Source: Desulfovibrio sp. (GTDB taxonomy: Bacteria > Desulfobacterota > Desulfovibrionia > Desulfovibrionales > Desulfovibrionaceae). Taken from it: a stretch of 43,135 nucleotides of DNA. The notes beneath the pieces are model-generated. The model was not told the origin of the DNA. It did no database searches and saw nothing but the letters and a program-made list of their open reading frames with translations. Positions 1-8,549 of the stretch are shown one piece after another. The stretch is from contig JAFQED010000013.1 of NCBI GenBank assembly GCA_017415765.1, forward strand, positions 1 through 43,135, read 5' to 3'. The position numbers and the translations under genes are program-made. Every line of letters starts with the position of its first letter. The stretch's first letter is position 1.

Positions 1-8
1 AGGTATGG

Positions 9-278
9 ATGCAATTTGTCTGGGATATAGCAAAGGCCAATGCCAATAAGCTCAAGCATGGGGTATCGTTCGAGGAGGCCCAAGCGGTTTTTCAAGACAG
101 TTATGCCCTCAGAATTTTTGACCCTGACCACTCTGATGATGAAGATAGATTTATACTACTTGGACTTTCATCTGCTTCACGCATACTTGTAGTATGTCAC
201 TGCTATCGTGAAAATGATGAGGTTATCAGAATTATCTCCGCCAGAAAAGCTACACGGAGAGAATCTTCAACATATTAA
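9..278 (+). CDS. brnT: BrnT family type II toxin (ribonuclease)
   Basis: The 89-residue product has the BrnT layout: an N-terminal FVWD-x-AKANANKLKHGVSF stretch, then a conserved beta-rich body with RFILLGLSS and a C-terminal IRIISARKAT segment. BrnT toxins are RelE-fold ribonucleases that stop translation and are neutralised by BrnA. The start at 9 matches the usual family start, and AGG at positions 1-3 could serve as a weak ribosome site, but its promoter is outside the window. The downstream gene begins 14 bases after the stop, as expected for a toxin-antitoxin operon. It lies in an AT-rich integrated element and may stabilise it (inference). Confidence 0.9.
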   Translation: MQFVWDIAKANANKLKHGVSFEEAQAVFQDSYALRIFDPDHSDDEDRFILLGLSSASRILVVCHCYRENDEVIRIISARKATRRESSTY

Positions 279-292
279 AAACGGAGATACAT

Positions 293-505
293 ATGAGAGA
301 TGAGTATGATTTTTCAAACGCAGATAGAAATCCTTATGTTAAACCACAGAAGACAACTGTAACAATTAGACTTGATAAGTTGACTGTGGATTATTTTAAG
401 TCTGTGTCTGAGGAAGTTAGCATCCCCTACCAAACCTTAATCAATGCTTATCTATCAGACTGCGCGGCTAAAAAATTAAAGCCAACTTTTATTTGGCCTG
501 AATAA
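293..505 (+). CDS. brnA: BrnA-like antitoxin
   Basis: This 70-residue protein sits directly after the BrnT gene. It carries the ribbon-helix-helix-like segment KTTVTIRLDKLTVDYFK and the QTLINAYLSDC helix typical of BrnA antitoxins, whose C-terminal half binds DNA and represses the operon. A GGAG Shine-Dalgarno lies six bases before the ATG. BrnA normally binds BrnT and autoregulates; here I infer the same from order and motifs. A strong intrinsic terminator follows, closing a two-gene unit. Confidence 0.82.
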   Translation: MRDEYDFSNADRNPYVKPQKTTVTIRLDKLTVDYFKSVSEEVSIPYQTLINAYLSDCAAKKLKPTFIWPE

Positions 506-536
506 GACCTAGAATTAAAATTTTCGTTAAAAATAC

Positions 537-574
537 GGCCAGTCCGCACAATACGCGGGCTGGCCTCTTTGTTT
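537..574 (+). terminator. Intrinsic terminator after brnTA
   Basis: An 11-base-pair stem (537-547 with 555-565, one T-G pair) and seven-base loop is followed by TCTTTGTTTT. It ends the brnTA unit. Its right side is only about 13 bases before the Shine-Dalgarno of the next gene, so that gene probably needs read-through or its own promoter. Confidence 0.8.
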
Positions 575-586
575 TATGAGGTTTCT

Positions 587-1837
587 ATGAAAAAGAATCT
601 TGACTTTGCAAGAAAACTTGATGTGTGGATATGGTCTAACAAACCACAAGTAAAAGAATCTACAAATTTTATCTTTTCCAAGATGCAGAAGAACAATTAT
701 TCTGGATATACAGATAAGAATATCAAGAAGCATTTACGGGTAATTTTAACAGACCTGTTTGTCTCTCACAAAGAAAGTCCCCATTTATACATTTCATTCA
801 GCCGAGATAGTAAGGCGTATCGCGCCTCAAAGCGGTTCGCAAAAATATTCCTCAATTACAGGTATGTCATTCTGGTTACTGACTACCTTAAAGAGAATGG
901 ATACATCGAGCTTCACAAGGGAATCAACTTCACCAGATTCCAACGTCATTCCCGTATGAAAGCTACTGAAAAACTGGTTCGCCTTTTCAGAAAATATAAT
1001 AATTCATCTGGTGTTACTGTTCACCGCAATCCACCGATATTTCTCCGAGATTCAGAAAAAAGAAATATCGACTATGACTTGGACACCATAGAAGTTAAAT
1101 CTCTCATAAAAAATACGAATAAGATAAATAAGAACTTGCAACACCACTCTATAACTTTTAATCCACCGATAGACTTTAGCGAAGACTATTCACAGGCATA
1201 CTATCTTATGAGGGACAATACAAAGTATTTCAGGGTTTTTAATAATTCATCTTTTGAGCAAGGTGGTAGATTTTACGGTCATTGGTCGCAAATGATAAAC
1301 TCCGATTGGCGAAAGTACATACAAATTGATGGTCAGCCCACAGTGGAACTTGATTACTCCTGTCTCCATCTGACTATGCTCTATGGACTGGAAGGACTTA
1401 CTCCACCGGATGGAGATTTATACAAAATTGCCGGTATCAGCCCTGTCTATCGTAACTACATCAAGAAAGCGGTAAACATTGCCATCAATGCCGAATCGGA
1501 AGGCGCAGCAACTAAAGCCATCCAACTAGAATATAACTCATTCATAGAGGATGTTGGGTTTATTCCTGACAGTCCAAAAACGATAGTCAATGCTATCAGG
1601 TGGAATCATACCCCTATTGAGAAGTATTTTTGTACTGGTTATGGAGTACATCTACAGTATATTGATAGCAGTCTCGCTGAAAAAATTATGCTCTGCCTTC
1701 ATAACAAAGGTATATGCTGCCTGTGTATTCACGATAGTTTTATCGTAGCTGAAGAATATAAAACTATCCTCTACGAATACATGGGAGACATATTTTATGA
1801 TAGGTTTGGATTTTATCCGAAGGTAAGTTGTAAATAG
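587..1837 (+). CDS. Stand-alone polymerase-like protein (family A / T7 RNAP-type palm motifs)
   Basis: I do not recognise a named family for this 416-residue protein, but three ordered motifs match the palm of family-A DNA polymerases and single-subunit RNA polymerases. Motif A-like VELDYSCLH (about residues 253-261) supplies a metal-binding Asp. Motif B-like RNYIKKAVNIAINAE (about 289-303) has the Arg/Lys pattern. Motif C-like CIHDSFIV (about 380-387) has the His-Asp of the palm. A GGRFYGHW motif (226-233) precedes them. No 3'-5' exonuclease domain is obvious in the first 200 residues. The ATG at 587 is chosen because GAGG lies five bases upstream; an in-frame TTG at 569 has no such signal. 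It is AT-rich like its element, so it could act in element replication or priming (inference). Confidence 0.6.
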   Translation: MKKNLDFARKLDVWIWSNKPQVKESTNFIFSKMQKNNYSGYTDKNIKKHLRVILTDLFVSHKESPHLYISFSRDSKAYRASKRFAKIFLNYRYVILVTDYLKENGYIELHKGINFTRFQRHSRMKATEKLVRLFRKYNNSSGVTVHRNPPIFLRDSEKRNIDYDLDTIEVKSLIKNTNKINKNLQHHSITFNPPIDFSEDYSQAYYLMRDNTKYFRVFNNSSFEQGGRFYGHWSQMINSDWRKYIQIDGQPTVELDYSCLHLTMLYGLEGLTPPDGDLYKIAGISPVYRNYIKKAVNIAINAESEGAATKAIQLEYNSFIEDVGFIPDSPKTIVNAIRWNHTPIEKYFCTGYGVHLQYIDSSLAEKIMLCLHNKGICCLCIHDSFIVAEEYKTILYEYMGDIFYDRFGFYPKVSCK

Positions 1838-2045
1838 TTTTTTTAGTATCGAGACGACAATAATATATCATATCCATACACAGATAGGTGTAATCACACT
1901 CTTACCATTACTCATATCAAATTTTTATTAAATTTGTAGTATTTTTATTGATAAACTGAAATGAGTTGTCGGTGTTTTATTCAATGGTTATTCATAATAT
2001 ATAGTTGGATTGTATTCGGTTGCTTTTTAGTAATAGGGTTTGTAG
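1838..2045. other. AT-rich intergenic region of the left element
   Basis: No credible gene is visible. It holds a 7-bp inverted repeat (CAAATTT, TTATT, AAATTTG, about 1919-1937) that could act as a weak convergent terminator between the polymerase-like gene and the integrase gene. Confidence 0.35.
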
Positions 2046-3290
2046 TTATTCTGCTCTTCTAAAACGAACAATTCGTGCAGGACTTGTTGCTGATTCGCTA
2101 TTTTCGAGAATACCATCTAAAACACGAACATCTTTTCTCATCCCTTCTGGATTCAAATGAGCATATCGCTGTGTCATTCTATACTCAGAATGCCCCATAA
2201 GATTTTGGATAGAATAAAGAGAAGTTCCTCTTTGGCTTAACCAAGAGGCAAAGGTATGCCTAAGAGTATGAAATACAACTTTTTGGCGCGGGTCTTCTAT
2301 ACCGTCATTAAGACCAAGTTCCTTGACAACTCTTGCAAAGGTTTTTGAGATTCGCATATGAGTTTTTCCATTGCTCGATGGAAATACATATGACTCACGA
2401 TTGACTCCTGATTTCATCCTTTCCTCAAAAATAGCTCTAATATCTCCAGCAAAATATGCGTATCTTGATTCGCCAGATTTAGTGTTTCGTAAAATAATAG
2501 TCTCATTTTCCATATCGACATCTGCCCATGTGAGTTTGAAAATCTCACCTGCTCTCAATCCACATAGCAACGAAAGTTTTGCCATGTCCCTGACATCAAG
2601 GCTATGTTTGCCAAGGGAATCTAGCAGCCGTTTTGCCTCTTCTTGTGTAAGGAAACGAACGCGCTCATTATCCAGCTTCCCTACAGTAAACTTCTTCGTA
2701 GGAGAGTCGCCGTCAACTATCCCTTTGTCCCGTGCATAAGTCCAAACTTGAGATACTACAGCCAGCGCGTATTTAATAGACCGTTTTGCCCGTCCAGCTT
2801 CGGTCATGTTTCTAATAATTTTTTCGAGATGTGGATATGTAATCTCCCGTAGGGAAATACTGGCAAGTACAGGAGCGAGCCATTTTTTGAACAGGGCCAT
2901 TTCAGAAACCAGACTTCCTTCCTTCTTTTTTAGCTTGGTTGCTGGGAAGTAGGACTCTTCAAAAAAAGTCCCAAAAGAAACGGCTCTTTTTTGGGCATCT
3001 TCTTCGGCTTGCCTCTTACCGTCGTTGATTTTCTCAGTTTCGGCTCGCATTTCTGCCAAAGATTGCGGGCCTTTTCCTGTACGGATATTTTCACGGATTT
3101 CCCCCAGAAGCCTGTTTGCTTTTTCAGCCGTCATCCCCGCTGATGCCCATCCAACCCCTTCTTCTTTATCTTTACCGTTAACCTTGTAGCGGATTGTAAA
3201 ATAGCGGTCGAACCGAACGCCATGCTTACGCTCTTCGTGCTCACGGAAGCGCACACCGGGAAACGATGTTGCTTGCTTGGGTTTTCTCAT
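2046..3290 (-). CDS. Tyrosine recombinase, phage/island-type integrase
   Basis: The 414-residue protein has an N-terminal arm-binding region, a core-binding SAM-like domain (about 105-200) and a C-terminal catalytic domain. The catalytic residues are visible: R246 (CGLRAGE), K271 (NTKSG), H341 and R344 (HTLRHTFASW), H367 (GHSEYRM) and the nucleophile Y376 (RYAHL). Such enzymes integrate and excise islands at tRNA genes. It reads leftward, with its start about 210 bases from a duplicated tRNA-Pro 3' half, which is the likely attachment site. It is lower in GC than the core genes to the right. Full length for the family. Confidence 0.95.
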   Translation of the reverse strand: MRKPKQATSFPGVRFREHEERKHGVRFDRYFTIRYKVNGKDKEEGVGWASAGMTAEKANRLLGEIRENIRTGKGPQSLAEMRAETEKINDGKRQAEEDAQKRAVSFGTFFEESYFPATKLKKKEGSLVSEMALFKKWLAPVLASISLREITYPHLEKIIRNMTEAGRAKRSIKYALAVVSQVWTYARDKGIVDGDSPTKKFTVGKLDNERVRFLTQEEAKRLLDSLGKHSLDVRDMAKLSLLCGLRAGEIFKLTWADVDMENETIILRNTKSGESRYAYFAGDIRAIFEERMKSGVNRESYVFPSSNGKTHMRISKTFARVVKELGLNDGIEDPRQKVVFHTLRHTFASWLSQRGTSLYSIQNLMGHSEYRMTQRYAHLNPEGMRKDVRVLDGILENSESATSPARIVRFRRAE

Positions 3291-3498
3291 AAGGGGTTTT
3301 CCTCTTTCGCTTTTAGCCGGTAATAGGTTCTGGTGGGGACACCGTCAGTCCCACCTTGGCCCCGCTCTGGCCCCGCGATTTTGTGTAAAACGGTGGTAAT
3401 TTATCTGAAAGTATGTCAAAGGTAGATGCCACAATATCGTTGGTATTTCAAGGATTTTATTGAATTTCCTGTGGCTGCATGAAGAATAGATACACGGA
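3291..3498. other. Integrase upstream region
   Basis: This 208-base gap between the integrase start and the attachment site probably holds the integrase promoter and arm sites. The 11-mer GTATTTCAAGG occurs here (about 3439) and again just past the attachment site (about 3545), and a GGTGGG/CCCACC inverted repeat lies near 3331-3354. Functions are not shown by the sequence. Confidence 0.3.
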
Positions 3499-3543
3499 AT
3501 GGGGTTCAAGGGGTCGAAGGTTCAAATCCTTTCATCCCGACCA
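3499..3543 (+). other. Attachment site: duplicated 3' half of tRNA-Pro(GGG)
   Basis: The segment reads as the anticodon loop (TGGGGTT, anticodon GGG), the 3' anticodon strand, variable loop, T arm (GAAGG, TTCAAAT, CCTTT), acceptor strand CATCCCG, discriminator A and CCA. The matching 5' acceptor strand (CGGGATG) and D arm are absent upstream. It is therefore a truncated copy, the signature of an integrase using a tRNA 3' end as att core. The C1-G72-type acceptor and the TCAAATCC T loop fit tRNA-Pro. The intact tRNA should lie at the other end of the element, left of this window. Confidence 0.8.
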
Positions 3544-3551
3544 AGTATTTC

Positions 3552-3588
3552 AAGGGGTTACGGTGAAAGCCGTAACCCCTTTCTCTTT
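3552..3588 (+). terminator. Terminator of the original tRNA-Pro gene
   Basis: A perfect 12-bp stem (3552-3563 with 3570-3581) with a TGAAAG loop is followed by TCTCTTT. It lies 8 bases after the tRNA CCA end, so it is the native tRNA terminator left with the chromosome after integration. Confidence 0.85.
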
Positions 3589-3608
3589 ACTCAAAAGACT
3601 TTCCAACC

Positions 3609-3773
3609 CTATTTCCAACCTGTGTGGGGAAAATCTGTCCCACTCCGTACTACTTCATCGGTACTGTCCAGAATTTTTCGCACTTTTGGGAGCAGCTCAG
3701 TAGGTCGATCTAGGTACGACCTGCCGGCGCGGCCCTTGCGAGCGGCACCACCTTTACCGCTGTGCCGTGTCAT
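3609..3773 (-). CDS. Possible small basic ORF (54 aa), doubtful
   Basis: Downstream of tlyA on the same strand, ATG at 3773 opens a 54-codon frame rich in Lys/Arg at its start (RHSGKGGAARKGRAGRSY), followed by a more ordinary segment (LLPKVRKILDS). I see no good Shine-Dalgarno sequence and recognise no family. It may be a real small gene, a degraded remnant left beside the att site, or chance. Confidence 0.2.
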   Translation of the reverse strand: MTRHSGKGGAARKGRAGRSYLDRPTELLPKVRKILDSTDEVVRSGTDFPHTGWK

Positions 3774-3815
3774 TCGCAGGAGATGTGCGACTATCCCCCC
3801 AACGGCAAACGCTGC

Positions 3816-4598
3816 TCAGACTTCGTGTCCGTTGTTGTATCGGAAAAGGGCCATGTATTCCTGATTGCCCTTGGGCCCCTTGACCGCTGCGGGCAGGACG
3901 CCCATGCAGGTCAGGCCCAGCTCCGTGGCGCAAAAGCCGAGGATCTTGTCCACAGCGCGCTGGCGGGCTTCCTCGTCCCGCACCACGCCCTTAACGGTCT
4001 CGCCGGGGCCAAGCTCGAATTGCGGCTTGATAAGGGTGGCTACCTGTCCACCGGCGGCCAGCCACTGCATACAGGGCGGTAGGATCAGGGTAAGGGAAAT
4101 AAAGGAGACATCTGCAACCACCAGTTGCACCGGCTCAGGGATCAGCTCCGGCCCGGCATGGCGCAGGTTGACCCCTTCAAGGCTGACCACTCGCGCATCA
4201 CGGCGCAGCTTTTCATGCAGCTGATTGTGTCCCACGTCCACAGCATAGACACGGGTTGCCCCGCGCTGGAGCAGACAATCCGTGAATCCGCCGGTAGAAG
4301 CCCCGGCATCCAGGCAGGTCAGGCCGCTCACATCCAGATGAAAATGCTCAAGGATGGTCAGCAGCTTATAGGCCCCACGGCTCACATATTGTTGCGGGGC
4401 CAGCAAAGCAAAACGCGTCCCGGCGGGGAAAGGCTGCCCCGGTTTGGGCACGCGCTGCGCTGGTGCGCCGGGTGGCAGAGCCGGGTCATCCAGCAGCACC
4501 TGCCCGGCCATGATCAGGCGGCGGGCCTGCTCCCGGCTTTCGGCCAGTCCCTGCTCAAAAACCAGCTGGTCGGCGCGTTGGCGGGCAGCCTTTGGCAC
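3816..4598 (-). CDS. tlyA: TlyA family rRNA 2'-O-methyltransferase (hemolysin A-like)
   Basis: The 260-residue protein has an N-terminal S4 RNA-binding domain (about 1-65) and a C-terminal FtsJ/RrmJ-type Rossmann methyltransferase. The SAM-binding loop LDAGASTGGF is at 96-105, an acidic VADVSFISL motif follows, and KPQFELG carries a conserved Lys. TlyA enzymes 2'-O-methylate cytidines in 16S and/or 23S rRNA; activity as a hemolysin is historical naming only. The GTG start lies three bases after the prfA stop, so the two are probably co-transcribed. In many bacteria prfA is followed by prmC; here tlyA takes that place. Confidence 0.9.
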   Translation of the reverse strand: MPKAARQRADQLVFEQGLAESREQARRLIMAGQVLLDDPALPPGAPAQRVPKPGQPFPAGTRFALLAPQQYVSRGAYKLLTILEHFHLDVSGLTCLDAGASTGGFTDCLLQRGATRVYAVDVGHNQLHEKLRRDARVVSLEGVNLRHAGPELIPEPVQLVVADVSFISLTLILPPCMQWLAAGGQVATLIKPQFELGPGETVKGVVRDEEARQRAVDKILGFCATELGLTCMGVLPAAVKGPKGNQEYMALFRYNNGHEV

Positions 4599-4601
4599 AG
4601 G

Positions 4602-5672
4602 CTAGTCCCCGGCCTGGGCCTTGAGAGCCTCGGCCTGGGCTGCGGTAGCAAGGGCCTCCAGCAGGGGTGAAAGCTCCCCTTCCATGATCCTGTCCAGAGA
4701 ATACAGGGTCAGATTGATGCGGTGATCCGTGCAGCGGCCCTGCGGGAAGTTATAGGTACGGATACGTTCCGAGCGGTCGCCCGACCCCACCTGTGCCCTG
4801 CGGTCAGCAGAAAGCTCCATGTTCTGGCGTTCACGCTCGGCCGCAAGGATGCGCGATGCCAGCACCTTCATGGCGCGGGCCTTGTTCTTGTGCTGGGAGC
4901 GTTCATCCTGACAGCTCACCACCGTGCCCGTGGGGATATGGGTGATACGCACAGCGGATTCCGTTTTGTTGACGTGCTGCCCACCCGCGCCCGAAGCGCG
5001 GAAGATGTCGATGCGCAGATCCTCAGGCCGCAGCTCCACGTCCACTTCCTCGGCTTCGGGCATCACGGCCACTGTGGCTGCCGATGTGTGGATGCGCCCC
5101 TGCGTTTCCGTGGCGGGAACACGCTGTACGCGGTGGGTACCCGCCTCAAACTTGAGGCGGCTATAGACCTTGTTGCCCGCCACAAGGCAGATAACTTCCT
5201 TGTAACCGCCCGTTTCCGAGGGCGATTCGCTCATTATTTCCACCTTCCAGCCCTGAAGTTCTGCATGACGGCTGTACATGCGGAAAAGGTCAGCCGCAAA
5301 AAGGGCAGCCTCCTCCCCGCCGGTGCCGGCGCGGATTTCAAGGATGGTGTTCTTTTCGTCCAGGGGGTCAGTGGGCAGCAGGGCCACCTTGAGAGCCTGT
5401 TCCAACTGGGGCAGGGCTTCCTCACAGCGGAGGACTTCCTCCTGGGCCATTTCGCGGATGTCCGGGTCAGCATCGTGCAAAAGCTGGCGGTTGTCGGCCA
5501 GCTCCTGCTCCAAGGCGCGGTGCTTGCGAAAAATTTCCACTATTTCACGCAAATCCGCATGGGCCTTGGTCAGCTTGCGGTACTGTTCCTGATCATTAAA
5601 AACGTCAGGCTGCGCCAGCGCGTCCTCCAGCTCCAGATATTTTTTTTCCAGTCCTTCCAACTTGGCGAACAT
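4602..5672 (-). CDS. prfA: Peptide chain release factor 1
   Basis: RF1 recognises UAA and UAG and triggers peptide release on the ribosome. The 356-residue product has the stop-codon-reading PAT tripeptide (about 186-188, in [10 protein letters not shown]) and the catalytic GGQ (about 230-232, in [12 protein letters not shown]); PAT instead of SPF separates it from RF2. The start at 5672 ([10 protein letters not shown]) is preceded by AAGGAG at six bases, so a longer upstream reading is rejected. It sits between the DUF1385 gene and tlyA on the minus strand, all in one direction. Length is normal. Confidence 0.97.
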   Translation of the reverse strand: MFAKLEGLEKKYLELEDALAQPDVFNDQEQYRKLTKAHADLREIVEIFRKHRALEQELADNRQLLHDADPDIREMAQEEVLRCEEALPQLEQALKVALLPTDPLDEKNTILEIRAGTGGEEAALFAADLFRMYSRHAELQGWKVEIMSESPSETGGYKEVICLVAGNKVYSRLKFEAGTHRVQRVPATETQGRIHTSAATVAVMPEAEEVDVELRPEDLRIDIFRASGAGGQHVNKTESAVRITHIPTGTVVSCQDERSQHKNKARAMKVLASRILAAERERQNMELSADRRAQVGSGDRSERIRTYNFPQGRCTDHRINLTLYSLDRIMEGELSPLLEALATAAQAEALKAQAGD

Positions 5673-5688
5673 GGGGATCTCCTTGGGG

Positions 5689-6642
5689 TCAATCAGTCCA
5701 GCGGTCATGCCAGAGCTCATGGCTGACCGGCTGGACACGCTCTGGCGCGTCCTCACCCAGAGCCGTATGCAGGGCGACCACGGCCACTTCAAGCTGGGCA
5801 TTGTCCGGCTCGCTGGTGGTCAGGCGTTGCAGGGTCAGGCCCGGCGCACGCAGAACATGGGACAGCGGGCCATCAGACATCCGCGCTGCATAACGGATAA
5901 GCTCATAGGCCAGCGCGCTGATAGGTATGATCAGAGCCAGCTTGAAAAATACCGTCAGGGCGTGCTTGGCAGGGGCGTTGTCCGGTGTCCATGCCAGCAG
6001 CAGAAGCGGCACCAGAATCGCGTGCAGTACAATAGAAATACAGATGACAAAGAGCAGGAACGTCGTGCCACAACGCGGATGCAGACGGCTCATGCTGGCT
6101 GCGCTGGCCGCACTGACCTCCTCACCGGACTCATAGGCATGGATGGTTTTGTGCTCGGCCCCGTGGTACTGGAAGACCCGGCGAATGTCCGGCACCCATG
6201 ATATGAGCCAGATGTAGGCCATAAAAATACTGGCCTTGAAAAAGCCATCCCAGATGTGGAAGGACAGGCCCTCCACATCGCCCCCCCATCCCAGCCAGAG
6301 CATGAGCAGAGAGAGCAGATGCGGGGCCACAACAAAAAGGCCCACGGCCATAAGCACAGCCAGCCCAAGACTGAGTAACAGCTCCCAGTTGGAAAGCTCC
6401 TCCCCTTGACCCTCGGCAGCGACTTCCACCGAGCGGTTCAGGGCCTTGATGCCGTTGACCAGGGTTTCCAGCAGGACGGGAAAACCGCGCACAAAGGGCT
6501 TTTTGAGCCACGGACGCCGCGTGAGCGAAAACCACGGCAGCCGGCGTGTGCGGATACGGCCATCCGGGCAGCGCACGGCAAGGGCATAGCTTGGGCCGTA
6601 ACGCATCATGATGCCTTCCATGACGGCCTGACCACCCACCAC
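5689..6642 (-). CDS. DUF1385 family membrane protein
   Basis: The family hallmark [14 protein letters not shown] is at the N terminus of this reading, followed by a cytoplasmic segment and four or more hydrophobic helices (for example [20 protein letters not shown] and [20 protein letters not shown]), with the conserved [13 protein letters not shown] motif between them. Function is unknown in the family. It lies between rpmE and prfA, 16 bases before the prfA start. The start is uncertain: the open frame continues upstream through rpmE, but the only ATG there lies inside rpmE, and no ATG, GTG or TTG occurs between the rpmE stop and the GTG at 6642. A non-canonical start (for example CTG) just after rpmE is possible. 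Confidence 0.8.
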   Translation of the reverse strand: MVGGQAVMEGIMMRYGPSYALAVRCPDGRIRTRRLPWFSLTRRPWLKKPFVRGFPVLLETLVNGIKALNRSVEVAAEGQGEELSNWELLLSLGLAVLMAVGLFVVAPHLLSLLMLWLGWGGDVEGLSFHIWDGFFKASIFMAYIWLISWVPDIRRVFQYHGAEHKTIHAYESGEEVSAASAASMSRLHPRCGTTFLLFVICISIVLHAILVPLLLLAWTPDNAPAKHALTVFFKLALIIPISALAYELIRYAARMSDGPLSHVLRAPGLTLQRLTTSEPDNAQLEVAVVALHTALGEDAPERVQPVSHELWHDRWTD

Positions 6643-6769
6643 AGGGCAATCAGCAGCAAGAGCCGCGCCTGCAACACCAGACGGTGCTGCAAGGCGCGAG
6701 CCAAATGATGCCAGCAGACTGGCCCAGAGGGCAGCCAGCAGGGTCGCCAGTGAAAAACGGCGCGCTGGC

Positions 6770-6982
6770 CTACTTCTGTTCAAACTTGGCGTACTTCTTG
6801 CGGAAGCGGTCAATGCGGCCGGCAGTGTCGAGGAAACGCTGCTTACCGGTGAAAAAGGGATGGCAGGCCGAGCAGACTTCCACATGGACCTGTTCGCCCT
6901 TGGTGGAGAGCACTTGCTCCTGATTACCGCAAGCGCAGGAGATGGTGGCCTTGTACACAGTGGGATGGATGTCTTTTTTCAT
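6770..6982 (-). CDS. rpmE: 50S ribosomal protein L31 (zinc-binding type)
   Basis: The 70-residue protein begins [19 protein letters not shown] and ends with the FTGKQRF...[12 protein letters not shown] region typical of L31. Four cysteines (C16, C18, C37, C40) mark the zinc-binding form. L31 sits at the subunit interface of the large subunit and can serve as a zinc store in other bacteria. It is first in a minus-strand group with the DUF1385 gene and prfA. Confidence 0.97.
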   Translation of the reverse strand: MKKDIHPTVYKATISCACGNQEQVLSTKGEQVHVEVCSACHPFFTGKQRFLDTAGRIDRFRKKYAKFEQK

Positions 6983-7202
6983 GACAAAACCTCTCAGCCG
7001 ACGGCCGGACTCGGCTTGTCGCCAGCCCTTGCGGGCCGGACACCGCTGCCGTTACGGACGCCGCGCAGTTGTTTTTTTACCCGCACGGCACGGGAACTGC
7101 CGTACAGGGACGCTTTGCATACACTGTTTTGTCCGGCTTGGCAAGCCACGGCCTGGCGAAGACAGTCACTTTTGTAATGGTAACGTCTTTGTATCTCAAG
7201 AC

Positions 7203-8105
7203 CTAACGGCGAAACTGCACGAACGAGAGTTTTGGCAGCATTTCCTCAGTCATGTAGCGAGCCGACCACGGGCCAAGGTCAAACTCATTGCACAGCTGAT
7301 TACTACGATTAAATATGGTGCCGCTGGAGACACAGAACAGTTTAGGGAGTTCCTTTGCTGGCAGGTGCGGCTGCATAGAGGGATCAAAGAGAAAATTCAC
7401 GCGGCCAATGGCATGCACAAGCCCCGCTGCCCAGGCTTCGGGCTTACCGCGACCCACCTCGAACCCGGCGAGGCAGGCATCACGCAGGAGGCACAAACAC
7501 AGTTCCAGATATTCGTCTGTCAGATGGCTTTTACAGACTGATTCCAATTTTTCGCGGATACGCAGCACGGCAGGCTGCAATTCTGTGGGAATATCATCCA
7601 TGGAGAAGGGAGGGAATCCCTCGTCGTCGCCGCTGGGGTACTGTGCTGGGCTTTCGCCAAGCCCCTGCCGGAGTACAGGATACTCCTCACCCTGTTCAAG
7701 AGGTAATCCCGCAGCCACAACTTCAATGCTGTGCCACCAGTCGTCTCCGAAGTCGAAAAGATAATGGAATTTGTCACCTTTCGTAAGGTTGAACTCCCCA
7801 AGCGTTGCTGTGGTGGCATCATGCACAGGCGGCCCGAACGGGAAGGACTCATCCTCATCTATCCCGTAAAGTTCGCCCTTGTGGTCATAGGGTCGCTTAC
7901 AGCCAAAACAGAACTGATAGAGATGCTCTTCATAACGTTCAAAGGCATCGAAGATGGCCTGATGCAGGACATCAAGGGTCTGGTCAGAGCGGATGTCAAT
8001 GATACGCAATACAGGGGATGCCTTGTTGACATGAAAGTTTGGGCCGGACAAAACTTCTACACAAAGCCGCATGCAGGTTACTTTGTTGAAGTTATGTTTT
8101 TTCAT
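7203..8105 (-). CDS. pRiA4b ORF-3-like domain protein with C-terminal DUF6398-like region
   Basis: The N-terminal half (about 10-150) matches the plasmid pRiA4b ORF-3 / IS1096 passenger family, with the signature FHYLFDFGDDWWHSIEV at 113-129 and a YQFCFGCKRPYD segment before it. The C-terminal part (about 190-300), with DEYLELCLCLLRDA and GLVHAIGRVNFLFD, looks like the DUF6398 helical region that often accompanies it. Molecular function is unknown; the family is common near mobile elements. AAGGA lies eight bases before the ATG. It is monocistronic, between rpmE and the unknown gene at 8550, in what looks like an accessory patch. Confidence 0.8.
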   Translation of the reverse strand: MKKHNFNKVTCMRLCVEVLSGPNFHVNKASPVLRIIDIRSDQTLDVLHQAIFDAFERYEEHLYQFCFGCKRPYDHKGELYGIDEDESFPFGPPVHDATTATLGEFNLTKGDKFHYLFDFGDDWWHSIEVVAAGLPLEQGEEYPVLRQGLGESPAQYPSGDDEGFPPFSMDDIPTELQPAVLRIREKLESVCKSHLTDEYLELCLCLLRDACLAGFEVGRGKPEAWAAGLVHAIGRVNFLFDPSMQPHLPAKELPKLFCVSSGTIFNRSNQLCNEFDLGPWSARYMTEEMLPKLSFVQFRR

Positions 8106-8549
8106 GATGCAATTCCTTATAGTTTCATGCGTTATGAAGAGCCCAGGTATCCAGCTTTGAAAAGTATCAAGGTATCCTGCGCTCTACGCCTCTTATCGAC
8201 AACTGCACGGAACCTCTTTGAATGTGTTTAACTTGCAATGAACGTACAAAGTTCTGGTGTAATGGCAAGAGAACCAGTATTGATCGTACCCAAAACTACA
8301 TCCATTTACACCCATTTTACAAGCTCAAATTTTATCCATATCTACCTGTCTCCCATCTGTGTCAAGCCAGCAATACTATTTCCTGGAGACTGGGCCGTAT
8401 CCGTGATATACATGCGCAGCGGAGGTGTTGCATCTCTTTTGCGGATTTAGTGTGATGGTACGATTTGTGCAAGTCTCGTACCCAACGACCAAAAAACGCC
8501 AACAACGTTCTCATGACAAAACCTAGTTTTTCACTGCTCAGGAGGCAGC
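8106..8549. other. Intergenic region between divergent accessory genes
   Basis: This 444-base stretch has no convincing gene; short open frames at 8222-8455 lack ribosome sites and family features. It must hold both divergent promoters. An inverted repeat with 6-bp arms (GTACGA at 8458-8463, TCGTAC at 8476-8481) lies about 70 bases before the rightward gene and is a possible operator. AGGAGG at about 8540 is the ribosome site of the rightward gene. Confidence 0.4.

Noticed and set aside
3499-3543. Functional tRNA-Pro gene
   Set aside because: No 5' acceptor strand, D arm or 5' anticodon strand; only the 3' half is present.
8222-8455. Short plus-strand genes before the 479-residue ORF
   Set aside because: No ribosome sites, atypical composition, and likely promoter region.
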